Part shown: positions 27,144-38,566 of the stretch, piece by piece
How positions within the stretch are numbered: the first letter of the stretch is position 1
Layout: each line of letters starts with the position of its first letter
Assembly (NCBI GenBank): GCA_900553945.1
Contig: USFR01000003.1
Span: forward strand, 1 to 64,000
Length of the DNA stretch: 64,000 bases
Source of the DNA: an uncultured Clostridium sp.
Lineage (GTDB): Bacteria > Bacillota > Clostridia > TANB77 > CAG-508
Reading direction: 5' to 3'
The notes under the pieces: model-generated
Seen by the model: only the letters and a program-made list of their open reading frames with translations
Databases searched by the model: none
What the model was told of the DNA's origin: nothing
Program-made: the position numbers and the translations under genes

Positions 27144-29000
27144 ATGATTTTTGATAAGGTAAATATGCCTGAGGATGTAAAAAAATTAAATATTGAAGAA
27201 AAAAAAGAACTTTCAGGAGAGATAAGAGAAAAAATTCTTGATGTTGTGTCTAAGAATGGTGGACATCTTGCTTCAAATTTAGGTGTTGTTGAGCTTACAA
27301 TTGCTCTTCATTCTGTTTTTAATATGCCTAAAGATAAGATAGTATGGGATGTTGGACATCAGACTTATGTTCATAAAATGCTAACTGGAAGAAAAGATAA
27401 ATTTGATTCTTTAAGAAAAATGGATGGACTTGCTGGATTTCCTAGAACATCGGAATCTGAATATGATAGTTTTGATACAGGTCATAGTAGTACATCAATT
27501 TCTGTTGCTTTAGGTATGGCAAGAGCAAGAGATATATTGCATGAAGATAATAAAGTTATTGCTGTGATTGGTGATGGTGCAATGACTGGTGGAATGGCGT
27601 TAGAGGCTTTAAATGATGCTGGTATTAGTAAAACAAATTTGATTGTTGTTTTAAATGATAATGAAATGAGTATTTCTAAAAATACTGGTGGACTTGCTTT
27701 AATGCTTTCAAAATTAAGAACGAAGAAGCTTTATATAAATTCTAATGTTTCTGTAAAGAATTTTATTAGAAAGATCCCTGTTGTTGGAGAGTGGATTGTT
27801 AAATTAGTTGTTAAATTAAAAAATAGTATTAAACAATTAGTTATTCCAAAGATGTTTTTTGAGAATATTGGTTTTAGATATTTAGGACCTGTAGATGGCC
27901 ATAATATTGAGGATTTAGAAAGTATATTTAATATAAGTAAAGAACTTGAAGGACCTGTTCTAATTCATGTTGTGACTAAAAAAGGGAAAGGTTATAAATA
28001 TGCTGAGGAGAATCCTAATAAATATCATTCTACTTCTCCTTTTAATATAGAAACAGGTGAAAAGAAAAAAGGATCTGCTAAAGATTATTCTAAGGTTATG
28101 GGAGAAAAGTTAGTAAAACTTGCTGAGAAAGATGAAAAAATTGTAGCTGTTACAGCTGCTATGGAAGATGGTACAGGGCTTTCAGAATTTGCTAAAAAAT
28201 TTCCAAATAGATTTTTTGATGTTGAAATTGCAGAACAACATGCACTGGGTATGGTTGCGGGAATGGCTAAGAATGGCTTGAAACCTGTAATACCAATTTA
28301 TTCGTCATTTTTACAAAGAGGATATGACCAGCTAATTCATGATATTGCTCTTCAAAAGTTGCCGGTTGTAGTATGTGTTGACAGAGCGGGAATTGTTGGA
28401 AATGATGGGGATACTCATCAAGGAATATTGGATTTATCTTTCTTAAATACTGTTCCTAATTTTACTGTAATGGCTCCAAAGAATTTTAGAGAATTGGATG
28501 ATATGCTTGAATTTGCAGTAAATTTTGATGGACCAGTGGCTATTAGATATCCAAGAGGCTCAGAGAGTTCATATGATTTTGGAGAGAAAATTGAAAAAAT
28601 TGAATTAGGAAAATCAGAATTGTTGCAACCAGGTGAAGATGTTACAATTTTAGCAATTGGTAAGATGGTTTCTTATGCAATGGAAGTTGCAGAGAAATTG
28701 AAAGAAAATGAAATTAATGCAGAAGTTATTAATGCTAGATTTATGAAGCCTTTTGATGAAGAAAATATTTTAAAATCAATTTCAAAAACTAAGAAAATTG
28801 CTACTATGGAGGATAATATTTCTGCTACTGGATTTGCAAGTAGAGTTGATGTGGTAATTGCAAACAATGATTGCAAGGTTTTAAATTTAGGATATCCAGA
28901 AGATTTTATAAAACATGGTTCAGTTTCTGAGATTGAAAATAAATATGAATTAGACGTTGAAAGTGTTACAAAGAAAATAGTTGAGTTTGTTGGAAAATAA
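27144..29000 (+). CDS. dxs: 1-deoxy-D-xylulose-5-phosphate synthase
   Basis: Thiamine-diphosphate enzyme that condenses pyruvate and glyceraldehyde-3-phosphate, the entry to the MEP pathway. The 618 residues contain VWDVGHQTYVHKMLTGR, GHSSTSISVALGMA, the ThDP motif GDGAMTGGMALEALNDAG, EQHALGMVAGMA, and DRAGIVGNDGDTHQG. A transketolase C-terminal domain closes the protein. TAGGAGG precedes the ATG. ylmH starts 1 base after its stop. Confidence 0.96.
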   Translation: MIFDKVNMPEDVKKLNIEEKKELSGEIREKILDVVSKNGGHLASNLGVVELTIALHSVFNMPKDKIVWDVGHQTYVHKMLTGRKDKFDSLRKMDGLAGFPRTSESEYDSFDTGHSSTSISVALGMARARDILHEDNKVIAVIGDGAMTGGMALEALNDAGISKTNLIVVLNDNEMSISKNTGGLALMLSKLRTKKLYINSNVSVKNFIRKIPVVGEWIVKLVVKLKNSIKQLVIPKMFFENIGFRYLGPVDGHNIEDLESIFNISKELEGPVLIHVVTKKGKGYKYAEENPNKYHSTSPFNIETGEKKKGSAKDYSKVMGEKLVKLAEKDEKIVAVTAAMEDGTGLSEFAKKFPNRFFDVEIAEQHALGMVAGMAKNGLKPVIPIYSSFLQRGYDQLIHDIALQKLPVVVCVDRAGIVGNDGDTHQGILDLSFLNTVPNFTVMAPKNFRELDDMLEFAVNFDGPVAIRYPRGSESSYDFGEKIEKIELGKSELLQPGEDVTILAIGKMVSYAMEVAEKLKENEINAEVINARFMKPFDEENILKSISKTKKIATMEDNISATGFASRVDVVIANNDCKVLNLGYPEDFIKHGSVSEIENKYELDVESVTKKIVEFVGK

Positions 29001-29001
29001 A

Positions 29002-29766
29002 ATGATAGATGAAAATGATTTATTAATTGCAAAGGTTTTAGATAAGAAGAAAATTTGCAATTCTAAAAATAAAATTACATATACAGATTTTTTAAATGAA
29101 AAAGAGCAACGTGTTATTGAGAAAAATGTGAAACTTGAAAATGCTTTTTTCTATGGAGTGAATGAAAATGCTGATAGAAAAATATTAGTTTTTTATCCTG
29201 AAAAGTTAACAGAAGAACTTGTTAGAAAATCACTTAAAAGTGTGCTTTCTGGAATTAGGATTATTCTTAAAAATGATCAAATAGGAAATTATGAACATAA
29301 AAATTATTTGTCTGCACTTATAAAAATTGGAATTGATAGAGGAAAAATAGGTGATATATTAGTTGATGATTATGGTGCTGATATAATTGCTTTTGACATG
29401 AATAAAGAATTTATAATCCAGTCGTTGAGCGAACTTACTCGTTTTAGAAAAGCAAATATTGACATTATTCCTATAGATGATATTAAGCAAAAAATTGATA
29501 GATTTGAAGAAAGTACGATTATTGTTTCTAGCATGAGAATTGATAATATTGTTGCTGAACTTGCAGGATGTTCTAGAACAAATGCAGATGAGTATATAAA
29601 CAGCGAAAAAGTATTTGTTAATTATGAGACGGTTTTAAAGGTTTCAAAGACTATTTTTGAAGGTGATATAGTAACTATTAGAGGCAAAGGAAAGTTTAGA
29701 ATTGACGGTTTGGTCAGAAATACAAGAAATAATCGTTTTGTTATCAAAGTCAACAAATATGCTTAA
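29002..29766 (+). CDS. ylmH: S4-domain RNA-binding protein, YlmH-like
   Basis: A 254-residue protein matching YlmH: an N-terminal YlmH domain (KNKITYTDFLNEKEQRVIE, FYGVNENADRKILVFYP), a middle segment with KIGIDRGKIGDILV, and a C-terminal S4 fold (VSSMRIDNIVAELAGCSRTNADEYI, RGKGKFRIDG) that binds RNA. YlmH-type proteins associate with ribosomes and help rescue stalled 50S subunits. The start ATG at 29002 is 1 base after dxs, with GGAA in the dxs tail, so it is translationally coupled. In many Firmicutes ylmH lies in the division cluster; here it is linked to dxs. Confidence 0.88.
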   Translation: MIDENDLLIAKVLDKKKICNSKNKITYTDFLNEKEQRVIEKNVKLENAFFYGVNENADRKILVFYPEKLTEELVRKSLKSVLSGIRIILKNDQIGNYEHKNYLSALIKIGIDRGKIGDILVDDYGADIIAFDMNKEFIIQSLSELTRFRKANIDIIPIDDIKQKIDRFEESTIIVSSMRIDNIVAELAGCSRTNADEYINSEKVFVNYETVLKVSKTIFEGDIVTIRGKGKFRIDGLVRNTRNNRFVIKVNKYA

Positions 29767-29863
29767 AATCAACATATTTACAGATTTTGAAAATAAAATA
29801 TTGCAAACTTATTATTAAAAATATATAATAATATATATTTTTATGATAGGTGATAAATAAATT

Positions 29864-30436
29864 ATGAATAAAACTAAAAGAAAGATTTTCGAAACTTCTA
29901 TGAAATTGTTTGCTGAAAAAGGTTATGATGCTACGAGTGTCGAGGAAATTACTGCTACAGTTGGTGTTGCTAAAGGTACTTTGTATTATCATTTTTCGAG
30001 CAAAGAAGAAATTTATAATTTTTTATTAGAAGAAGGTACAAAACTTTTAATAAATAATATAGATTTAAAAATTTCAAAATTAAATAATTCAATAGATAAA
30101 TTGAGAGCAGTTGCGTTGCTTCAATTGAGAATAATAACTAAGTACCAAAATTTGATTACTATTTATTTATCTCAGGTCTGGGGTAGCGATCAGCGAAATC
30201 AAAAGTGTCAAAAGTATATAACTGATTATATTGGCAAGATTGAAGAGATTGTTAAAGAAGGTATTCAGAGTGGTGAGTTGAAAGATGGTAATAGTGGTAT
30301 TATTGCTTCTGAAATCTTTTCATTTACGTGTGCTGGATTTATGTATAAAATAAAGTCAGGAAATCCAATAGATATTAAAGAGTTATGTTTGGAATTTGAT
30401 AAAATGATTTATGGATTGAAAAGAGATGTTAAGTAG
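29864..30436 (+). CDS. TetR family transcriptional regulator
   Basis: A 190-residue regulator. The N-terminal TetR helix-turn-helix is clear: KIFETSMKLFAEKGYDATSVEEITATVGVAKGTLYYHFSSKEEI (quoted here as the segments KLFAEKGYDATSVEEI and GVAKGTLYYHFSSKEE). The C-terminal half is the ligand-binding helical domain. The acyl-CoA synthetase gene starts about 30 bases downstream, so a fatty-acid-responsive, FadR-like role is plausible. The ribosome binding site is weak (ATAGGTG). Confidence 0.9.
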   Translation: MNKTKRKIFETSMKLFAEKGYDATSVEEITATVGVAKGTLYYHFSSKEEIYNFLLEEGTKLLINNIDLKISKLNNSIDKLRAVALLQLRIITKYQNLITIYLSQVWGSDQRNQKCQKYITDYIGKIEEIVKEGIQSGELKDGNSGIIASEIFSFTCAGFMYKIKSGNPIDIKELCLEFDKMIYGLKRDVK

Positions 30437-30469
30437 CAAGTGGTATTTTTAGGAAGGAATGAAATAAAA

Positions 30470-32212
30470 ATGGGTAAAGGGATACATGATTATGTTAAAA
30501 TAACAGATTTAAAGGATATGTTAAATAAGTCTGCAAAGACATATGGTGATAAGCCGGCTTTTAGATTTAAAACTAAGGAACCTGGAGTTTTTAATGATAT
30601 ATCTTATAAAGAATTTTCAAATCAGGTTAATGCTTTAGGAACAGCGTTAGTTAATTTAGGTTTAAAAGATAAGAGAATAGCTGTTATTTCAGAAAATAGA
30701 TATGAATGGGCTGTTTCATATTTAGCTGTTGTTGCTGGTACGGGAATTGTTGTACCAATGGATAAATCTTTACCTGAAAATGAAATTAAAAGTTTAATTG
30801 AACGTTCGGAAGTTGATGCTATTATATTTAGTGATAAATATCTTGATGTTATGAAGGATGTCAAGAATTCTGGAACTTCAAATTTAAAATATTATATTTG
30901 TATGGATTTAAAGAAAGATGAAAATGATATTTTATCTTTTAAAGAGTTAATAAAAAAAGGAGAAAAATTACTTGCAGGAGGAAATAAAGACTTTGTTGAT
31001 GCAACTATTGATGCTGAGAAAATGTCTATAATGCTATTTACTTCTGGTACAACTGCAAAATCAAAAGCTGTTGCTTTATCTCATAAAAATTTATGTACAA
31101 ACCTTCAAGATATTGCTTCAATGTTTGATATAGGTACAAATGATAGAATGCTTTCTTTCTTACCTTTACATCATACTTTTGAATCAACTGTTGGATTTTT
31201 ATATCCAATTTATGCTGGTGCAACAATATGTTATTGCGATGGAATAAGACATATTGCTGATAATATTAGAGAATATCAAATTACTGCAATGATTTCAGTT
31301 CCTATTTTGTATGAAAATATGTATAAAAAGGTAATGAGAGGTATTGCTAAAAAAGGTAAATTAAAAAAAGTTGAAAAAGGAATGAAAATAAGCAACTTTT
31401 TAATGAAATTGCATATAGATGCTAGAAGAAAAATATTTAAAGAAATTCATGATTTATTAGGTGGAAAGGTTAGATTGTTTATTAATGGTGCTGCTGCTTT
31501 GGATCCTGAAGTTGAAAAAGGTTTTAATGCTTTAGGAATTAATATGGCACAGGGATATGGTTTAACAGAAACATCTCCTGTTTTAGCTGCAGGAAATGGA
31601 CAACCTAAATATTCTAGAATTGGTTCTGTTGGTAAAGCTTTCCCAAGTGTAGAATTAAAAATAGATGAACCAAATGAAAATGGAATTGGTGAAATAATTG
31701 CAAAAGCTGACTCTATTATGCTTGAGTATTATGGCGATGAAGAGGCTACAAAGGAAGCGATTATTGATGGTTGGTTTCATACAGGTGATTTAGGATATTT
31801 TGATAAAGATGGTTTCTTATTTATTGCTGGTAGAAAAAAGACAGTTATTGTGTTGAAAAATGGGAAGAATATTTATCCAGAAGAAATTGAAGCTTTGCTT
31901 GGTAGAATTGATGGTGTAAAAGAATCTTTTGTTTATGGAGTTCCTGCTAATAATGCTGATGAAAAAGAATCAAAGATTAATGCTGAAATAGTTTATGAAA
32001 AAGAAAGAATGAAAGAGTTAATTGAGACTGATGATGAAGATAAAATAAAAGAATATATGTGGGAGCATGTTAAAGAAATTAATAAAACTATGCCATCATA
32101 CAAATATATAAGAGAAATTATTGTTACTGATCAAGAGTTAATTAAAACAACAACTCAGAAAGTAAAACGACATGAGGAAATCAAAAAAGTCCTAGGGAAA
32201 CAAGAAATGTAA
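30470..32212 (+). CDS. Long-chain acyl-CoA synthetase (AMP-binding)
   Basis: Adenylate-forming enzyme of 580 residues that activates fatty acids to acyl-CoA. The P-loop-like AMP signature is MLFTSGTTAKSKAVALSHKN; further motifs are QGYGLTETSPV, GWFHTGDLGYF and GRKKTVIVLKNGKNIYPEE, whose Lys belongs to the C-terminal domain. I start at ATG 30470, downstream of AGGAAGG; the upstream GTG 30440 has no binding site. It is probably co-transcribed with and controlled by the TetR gene just upstream. The fatty-acid range is inference. Confidence 0.9.
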   Translation: MGKGIHDYVKITDLKDMLNKSAKTYGDKPAFRFKTKEPGVFNDISYKEFSNQVNALGTALVNLGLKDKRIAVISENRYEWAVSYLAVVAGTGIVVPMDKSLPENEIKSLIERSEVDAIIFSDKYLDVMKDVKNSGTSNLKYYICMDLKKDENDILSFKELIKKGEKLLAGGNKDFVDATIDAEKMSIMLFTSGTTAKSKAVALSHKNLCTNLQDIASMFDIGTNDRMLSFLPLHHTFESTVGFLYPIYAGATICYCDGIRHIADNIREYQITAMISVPILYENMYKKVMRGIAKKGKLKKVEKGMKISNFLMKLHIDARRKIFKEIHDLLGGKVRLFINGAAALDPEVEKGFNALGINMAQGYGLTETSPVLAAGNGQPKYSRIGSVGKAFPSVELKIDEPNENGIGEIIAKADSIMLEYYGDEEATKEAIIDGWFHTGDLGYFDKDGFLFIAGRKKTVIVLKNGKNIYPEEIEALLGRIDGVKESFVYGVPANNADEKESKINAEIVYEKERMKELIETDDEDKIKEYMWEHVKEINKTMPSYKYIREIIVTDQELIKTTTQKVKRHEEIKKVLGKQEM

Positions 32213-32226
32213 CGAAAATGTAATAG

Positions 32227-32259
32227 AAAAAAGATACAAAAGTAATTGTATCTTTTTTT
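32227..32259 (+). terminator. Intrinsic terminator
   Basis: AAAAAAGATACAA pairs with TTGTATCTTTTTT around a 5-base loop. It ends the tetR-acyl-CoA synthetase unit. Confidence 0.9.
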
Positions 32260-32325
32260 AGTTAACGGTATAATGAATTTAGTTAAATTTTGAGTTTGTA
32301 CAAATTTAAAGGAGGTCAGTTTACA

Positions 32326-33375
32326 ATGTCATTATTTGATAAATTATTTAATCATAAACAAGGCATAGTAAACGTGAGGATGGTAATCACGGAAGAAAAG
32401 ATATTGTCTAATATAGAAAAAGTTCAAAAGATGATAAATCCTAAGAGCAAAAAGCAAATTGTTCAACTAGAAGAAGATTCTTACTTCAAAGATTTAGTTG
32501 AATCAATTAAGACATACTTGGAGGAATATCCTAAGAAAAAGAATTTTCCAAGAAGTGTGTATAAGGCTGCTTATGATTTAGTTGAATTTGCAACAAATCA
32601 ATTTGAAGAGAACACTAAAAAGATTGAGGAATTAATAATTCAAAGAGAAAAAAATATTAGTTCTGCTTTTGAATTAAAAACTATTTTATCTAAGGTTTTG
32701 AAGAAAGAAGAAGGATATGAACAAGAGATTGAAAATGCATCAGTTAAGTTTTCTGATGATATTGGTGAGTCTTTAAAAATTCTTTCTCAAGGAACTGATG
32801 ATGAAGAAAAGAAATCTGCAAGAAAATTAATAGATGCTAGAATTAATAATTTGGAATCTAATTTCCATATAGAAATAGATATGGAAAGAATTGAAGATAA
32901 ATCTAAGGCTTTAAGCTATATTGGAATTGAAATTGCTGATGCTTTGAAGTATATACCTGCACCGGTAGAAGAAGTTTCTTCAGAACCTGTTCAAGAAAAA
33001 GTTGAAAAGGTTGAAGTTAAACCACAAGAAGTAAAAGTTGCTCCTGTTAAGGCTGAACCAGTTCAGGCTAAAGCTGATGTAACTGAAGCAAAAACTTCTT
33101 CTAAGAGTGGTTCAAACATTGCTGCTGCAACAGTTGTTAAGCCTCAAGCAGAAGCAAAGGTTAATCCTATTCTTGCGCAAGCTAAACAAGAAAAAGAAGA
33201 TGATCAAATTTTAAATGATATGTATATGCAAGAGACCAGATTTGATGTTAAGCCTTCATTATGGCAAAGATTTAAAAATTCTAAAATTATTAGAACAATT
33301 AGATATGTAATGAAAATTAGAGTTGTCCTTGAATTTCCTGCTTTACCAGAAGGAAGAGGAGAGAGTAATTTATAA
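32326..33375 (+). CDS. Hypothetical helical protein with Pro/Ala/Lys linker
   Basis: Not recognised. 349 residues: a helical N-terminal two-thirds rich in Lys/Glu (likely coiled coil around 90-200), then a low-complexity Val/Glu/Pro/Ala/Lys linker (about 225-300, VEEVSSEPVQEKVEKVEVK), then a short conserved-looking tail LWQRFKNSKIIRTIRYVMK. There is no signal peptide. AAAGGAGGT precedes ATG 32326; the frame extends 12 codons further upstream without a start signal. It has its own terminator, so it is a real single gene. Confidence 0.65.
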   Translation: MSLFDKLFNHKQGIVNVRMVITEEKILSNIEKVQKMINPKSKKQIVQLEEDSYFKDLVESIKTYLEEYPKKKNFPRSVYKAAYDLVEFATNQFEENTKKIEELIIQREKNISSAFELKTILSKVLKKEEGYEQEIENASVKFSDDIGESLKILSQGTDDEEKKSARKLIDARINNLESNFHIEIDMERIEDKSKALSYIGIEIADALKYIPAPVEEVSSEPVQEKVEKVEVKPQEVKVAPVKAEPVQAKADVTEAKTSSKSGSNIAAATVVKPQAEAKVNPILAQAKQEKEDDQILNDMYMQETRFDVKPSLWQRFKNSKIIRTIRYVMKIRVVLEFPALPEGRGESNL

Positions 33376-33383
33376 AAAATAGA

Positions 33384-33423
33384 TTAAGGGACTACTAAAA
33401 GCGGTAGTCCTTTAATTTTTTTC
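33384..33423 (+). terminator. Intrinsic terminator
   Basis: TTAAGGGACTAC pairs with GTAGTCCTTTAA (one G-T pair) and is followed by a T-run. Confidence 0.9.
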
Positions 33424-33442
33424 AAAAAAATTAAAAAATGTC

Positions 33443-33471
33443 TTGACATATTTAAAGTATTAAATTATAAT
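33443..33471 (+). promoter_or_regulatory. Consensus promoter of the tRNA pair
   Basis: TTGACA (33443-33448) and TATAAT (33466-33471), exactly consensus with a 17-base spacer. It lies 20 bases before tRNA(CAU). Confidence 0.85.
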
Positions 33472-33491
33472 AGGTCTTGCAGTTGAGAAAT

Positions 33492-33568
33492 GCGCCTTTA
33501 GCTCAGTTGGTCAGAGCAACCGGCTCATAACCGGTGGGTCCAAGGTTCGAATCCTTGAAGGCGCACCA
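33492..33568 (+). tRNA. tRNA with anticodon CAT (Met elongator or Ile2)
   Basis: 77 bases with encoded CCA. Acceptor GCGCCTT / AAGGCGC, D-arm AGCTCAGTTGGTCAGAGC, anticodon loop CT-CAT-AA, T-loop GGTTCGAATCC. A Watson-Crick first pair (G1-C72) rules out the initiator tRNA. CCTTTAGCTCAGTTGG and GGCTCATAACC resemble tRNA-Ile2, whose C34 is modified to lysidine, so Met versus Ile2 is left open. Confidence 0.92.
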
Positions 33569-33572
33569 TCTT

Positions 33573-33658
33573 GGGTAGGTGGTCGAGTGGTTAATGGCAC
33601 CAGACTGTAAATCTGGCGACGAGAGTCTACGATGGTTCGAATCCATCCCTGCCCACCA
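33573..33658 (+). tRNA. tRNA-Tyr (anticodon GTA)
   Basis: 86 bases with a long variable arm (CGACGAGAGTCTACG), as in class II tRNAs. The anticodon loop is CT-GTA-AA between CCAGA and TCTGG, with encoded CCA. It lies 4 bases after the CAU tRNA, in the same transcript. Confidence 0.93.
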
Positions 33659-33743
33659 AGACAAGTTTTCATCGAACTTTTTGAAAGTCTTGATATAACT
33701 TAATTCCAAGACAACAAAAATTTTGATGAACACAAAAATCTTA

Positions 33744-33772
33744 AACCGTTTCAAAAGAAACGGTCTTTTTTT
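33744..33772 (+). terminator. Terminator of the tRNA operon
   Basis: ACCGTTTC pairs with GAAACGGT around AAAA and is followed by CTTTTTTT. It marks the end of the conserved chromosomal segment before the mobilizable element. Confidence 0.85.
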
Positions 33773-33774
33773 GA

Positions 33775-34077
<303 letters not shown>

Positions 34078-34184
34078 CAAGTCAAAAAAATTGATGTTTT
34101 AGAGTTTTTAAAAATTGTACTATATTGATTTATTAATTATGTTTAAAAGAAAAAATAGAGATAGTTAAAACAATAAATAAAAAC

Positions 34185-36092
<1,908 letters not shown>

Positions 36093-36105
36093 AAAATTTT
36101 AATAA

Positions 36106-36510
36106 ATGGAGAAATTGAAAATGGAAAATAAAAAATTAAAAGAAAATAATATTGATAATAAATATGGAATTGAATATAAAAAAGTTGGAGATTATTATAT
36201 GCCTAACTTGGTATTAGAAAAAGAAAAAATTATATTAAATAAATATGGAAGAATGAGACTAAAATTTTTAAAAGAAAATAAGAAAGCAGAATATATGATA
36301 ATGTTTACAAAAGGAATATTGAATAAACATTTAAAAGAGATTCAAGAAACAGCACAAACAAGAGTTAACATTATAATTGAACAATTAAAACAACAAAATA
36401 ATTTAACAGAAGAAATGAAAAATACAGACCAACTTTATTGGATTAGCATGATGAATAATTTTAAAAAAACAGCAGAAGAAATTATATTAAATGAACTAAT
36501 ATATGTGTAA
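36106..36510 (+). CDS. TnpV-type transposon-encoded protein
   Basis: 134 residues. The central region KVGDYYMPNLVLEKE, LNKYGRMRLKFLKENKKAEY, NKHLKEIQETAQTRVNIIIEQL and DQLYWISMMNNFKKTAEEIILNELIY matches the TnpV family of Tn4451-like mobilizable transposons, whose biochemical role is not well defined. The first ~25 residues (MEKLKMENKKLKENN) are a charged extension; a start at the internal ATG 36121 is possible. It follows the recombinase closely, as is usual in these elements. Confidence 0.85.
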   Translation: MEKLKMENKKLKENNIDNKYGIEYKKVGDYYMPNLVLEKEKIILNKYGRMRLKFLKENKKAEYMIMFTKGILNKHLKEIQETAQTRVNIIIEQLKQQNNLTEEMKNTDQLYWISMMNNFKKTAEEIILNELIYV

Positions 36511-36580
36511 GAAATTACAGGTAGGAGCAAACAGACAAATGTATTGCCAAATTTAATGTCTATAAGTATAGCGAGCATAA

Positions 36581-36615
36581 GTTTTGTATTGCCACAAAAC
36601 CGACAGCTTAAGCTG
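36581..36615. other. Candidate transfer origin (oriT)
   Basis: Between tnpV and mobC lies a 250-base non-coding stretch with GTTTTGT-ATTGCC-ACAAAAC (36581-36600), a 7-bp inverted repeat, followed by the 12-bp palindrome CAGCTTAAGCTG (36604-36615). TGTATTGCCA also occurs at about 36540-36549 and again in this repeat. An inverted repeat just upstream of mobC and the relaxase is where oriT sits in related IMEs. The nick site cannot be assigned. Confidence 0.5.
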
Positions 36616-36764
36616 AAATGGGAAAAATCTTCCCCTATAACCCCTACCTTATGAAATAAAAAGTTAAAAAAATAGATTAAAAATTGTATAAGGAATTAAA
36701 AGATTTTAAGAAAAATTTTATAAAAAAATAGAGCAAAAATTTATGAAAAAGGAAGTGAAAAATT

Positions 36765-37052
36765 ATGAGAAATAGAACAATAGGAATTAATGTTAGAGTG
36801 AGTGAAAATGAAAAGAAAAAATTACAAAGGAATGCTAAAAAGAGCAACTTGAATTTATCATCTTATTTAAGAAAAGCAGGATTACAAAAAGAAATTTATT
36901 CAATACCAGATGAAGAACTTCGTAAAATTTACAATGGAATTGTTGAACTAAAAAATGAGTTTTCTTATATGAATGATGAAGAAATAAAAGAGAAAATAAC
37001 AAAAATGCAAAGTGATTTTCTAGATATTTATAATTATAAAAAACGGAGATGA
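36765..37052 (+). CDS. mobC: MobC-like relaxosome protein
   Basis: 95 residues. NVRVSENEKKKLQRNAKKSNLNLSSYLRKAGL matches the ribbon-helix-helix/MobC accessory pattern (quoted in parts: VRVSENEKKKLQRNAKKS; NLNLSSYLRKAGL). Such proteins bind oriT and help the relaxase open the DNA. It ends 5 bases before the relaxase start, and AAAAGGAAGTG precedes its ATG. The position next to the oriT-like repeats supports the call. Confidence 0.82.
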   Translation: MRNRTIGINVRVSENEKKKLQRNAKKSNLNLSSYLRKAGLQKEIYSIPDEELRKIYNGIVELKNEFSYMNDEEIKEKITKMQSDFLDIYNYKKRR

Positions 37053-37057
37053 TGTAG

Positions 37058-38428
37058 ATGGCAACAACGAAAATATGGGCAATTAAAGATAGTATATCAC
37101 GAGTAATAAGCTATGCAAAAAATCCAGAAAAGACAACATTTTCTGATTTGAAACAAGTATTAAAATATGCAGAAAATGAAGAAAAGACTATTGATAATAA
37201 TGAAAAAACTATGTATGTAACAGGAGTAAATTGTAATGCACAAACAGCCTATGAAGAAATGATAACAGTACAAAATAGATTTGATAAGACCACAGGAAAT
37301 GTTGCATATCACGCATACCAAAGTTTTAAGACAGGAGAAGTATCGCCAGAATTAGCACACAAAATTGGAGTAGAACTTGCAGAAAAAATGTGGGGCGAAT
37401 ATCAAGTAGTAGTTGCAACACATTTTAATACAGGCACATATCATAATCATTTTGTAGTAAATTCCGTTAATATGTTTACAGGTAAAAAGTTTAATTGTAA
37501 CAAAGGAGCATATTATCATTTCAGAGAGTTATCAGATAATCTATGCAGAGAATATGGTCTAACAGTTATTGAAAAGCCAACAGGAAAAACACCAAGAAGT
37601 ATATATTTTGCAGAAAAACGAGGAGAACCAACAAAGTATAATGTAATAAGACAAGCTATTGATGAAACAATGGAAATGTGTATAAATTACGGGCAGTTTA
37701 AAAAGATAATGTTAAAAAAGGGTTATATAATCAATGATGAGTACAGCAGAAAATACCCAACAATTCGCTCAATAAATGATAAAAAAGCAGTAAGAATGTA
37801 TCATTTAGGAGAAGAATATTTACCAAAGAACATTGCAAACAAAGTTGAACACAACCCTTATTATTATCAAGATAGATATATGGAATTTATACATCCTAAA
37901 AAGAAAAAGCAGAGATTCAAAGTTTATAAATATAAAGGCAAATTCAAAGATATTAGTAAAATGAGTGGAATTGATGTGCTATTTCTACTGCTATTTCATT
38001 TATTAGGATTACTACCAAAACGAGAAAACTATAAACCACTATCTTCAGAAATGAAACAAGAAATAAGAAAAATGGAACGATATTCTAATGAAATTAGACT
38101 TATTGTACGCGAAAAACTAAAAATAACAGAAGATGTAAAAAGCTATATTACACAGACTGAAAAAGATATTGATAGTGTTACTAATTTAAGACAAAAATAC
38201 AGAAATAAGCTAAGAAATTGTAAAGATGATAACTTAATAGAAGAATATAAAGAAAAGCAAAATGAATGCACTACAATGCTAAATAAGTATAGAAAGAATC
38301 TAAAAATAGCTAATTGGATTTTAGAAGATACACCAAAAGTTAAAGAAGTTATCAAAATTGAAATGCAAATGAAAAATGGGCAAGAAGATATTACTAAAAC
38401 AAAGAAAAAAGACAGAAACGCAAGATAG
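37058..38428 (+). CDS. MobA/VirD2-type relaxase
   Basis: Mobilization nuclease of 456 residues that nicks oriT and pilots single-stranded DNA during conjugation. The N-terminal relaxase domain carries the candidate catalytic Tyr in RVISYAKNPEKT, GNVAYHAYQSFKTGEVSPE, and the metal-binding histidine motif VATHFNTGTYHNHFVVNSVN. The C-terminal ~150 residues are coiled coil. There are no type IV secretion genes, so the element would need a helper conjugation system. The start is supported by CGGAGATG and by tight spacing after mobC. Confidence 0.9.
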   Translation: MATTKIWAIKDSISRVISYAKNPEKTTFSDLKQVLKYAENEEKTIDNNEKTMYVTGVNCNAQTAYEEMITVQNRFDKTTGNVAYHAYQSFKTGEVSPELAHKIGVELAEKMWGEYQVVVATHFNTGTYHNHFVVNSVNMFTGKKFNCNKGAYYHFRELSDNLCREYGLTVIEKPTGKTPRSIYFAEKRGEPTKYNVIRQAIDETMEMCINYGQFKKIMLKKGYIINDEYSRKYPTIRSINDKKAVRMYHLGEEYLPKNIANKVEHNPYYYQDRYMEFIHPKKKKQRFKVYKYKGKFKDISKMSGIDVLFLLLFHLLGLLPKRENYKPLSSEMKQEIRKMERYSNEIRLIVREKLKITEDVKSYITQTEKDIDSVTNLRQKYRNKLRNCKDDNLIEEYKEKQNECTTMLNKYRKNLKIANWILEDTPKVKEVIKIEMQMKNGQEDITKTKKKDRNAR

Positions 38429-38435
38429 AAAAATA

Positions 38436-38464
38436 AAGGTTGTTATAATAAAGATAACAGCCTT
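38436..38464 (+). terminator. Hairpin after the relaxase gene
   Basis: AAGGTTGTTAT pairs with ATAACAGCCTT (one G-T pair) around a 7-base loop. The T-run is lacking. It may mark the end of the mobilization module. Confidence 0.5.
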
Positions 38465-38566
38465 CAACTATTTATAAGGAAATATCAATAAAAAGCTATG
38501 AAAATATTGAAAATTGTGATATAAATATATAGAAAAAATAAAAGTTAAAGAAAGGTTTGAAAAATT

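Noticed and set aside
33492..33658. tRNA-Tyr 3' end as integration site of the mobile element
   Set aside because: No second copy of the tRNA 3' sequence was seen downstream, and the element encodes a serine recombinase, which rarely uses tRNA genes.
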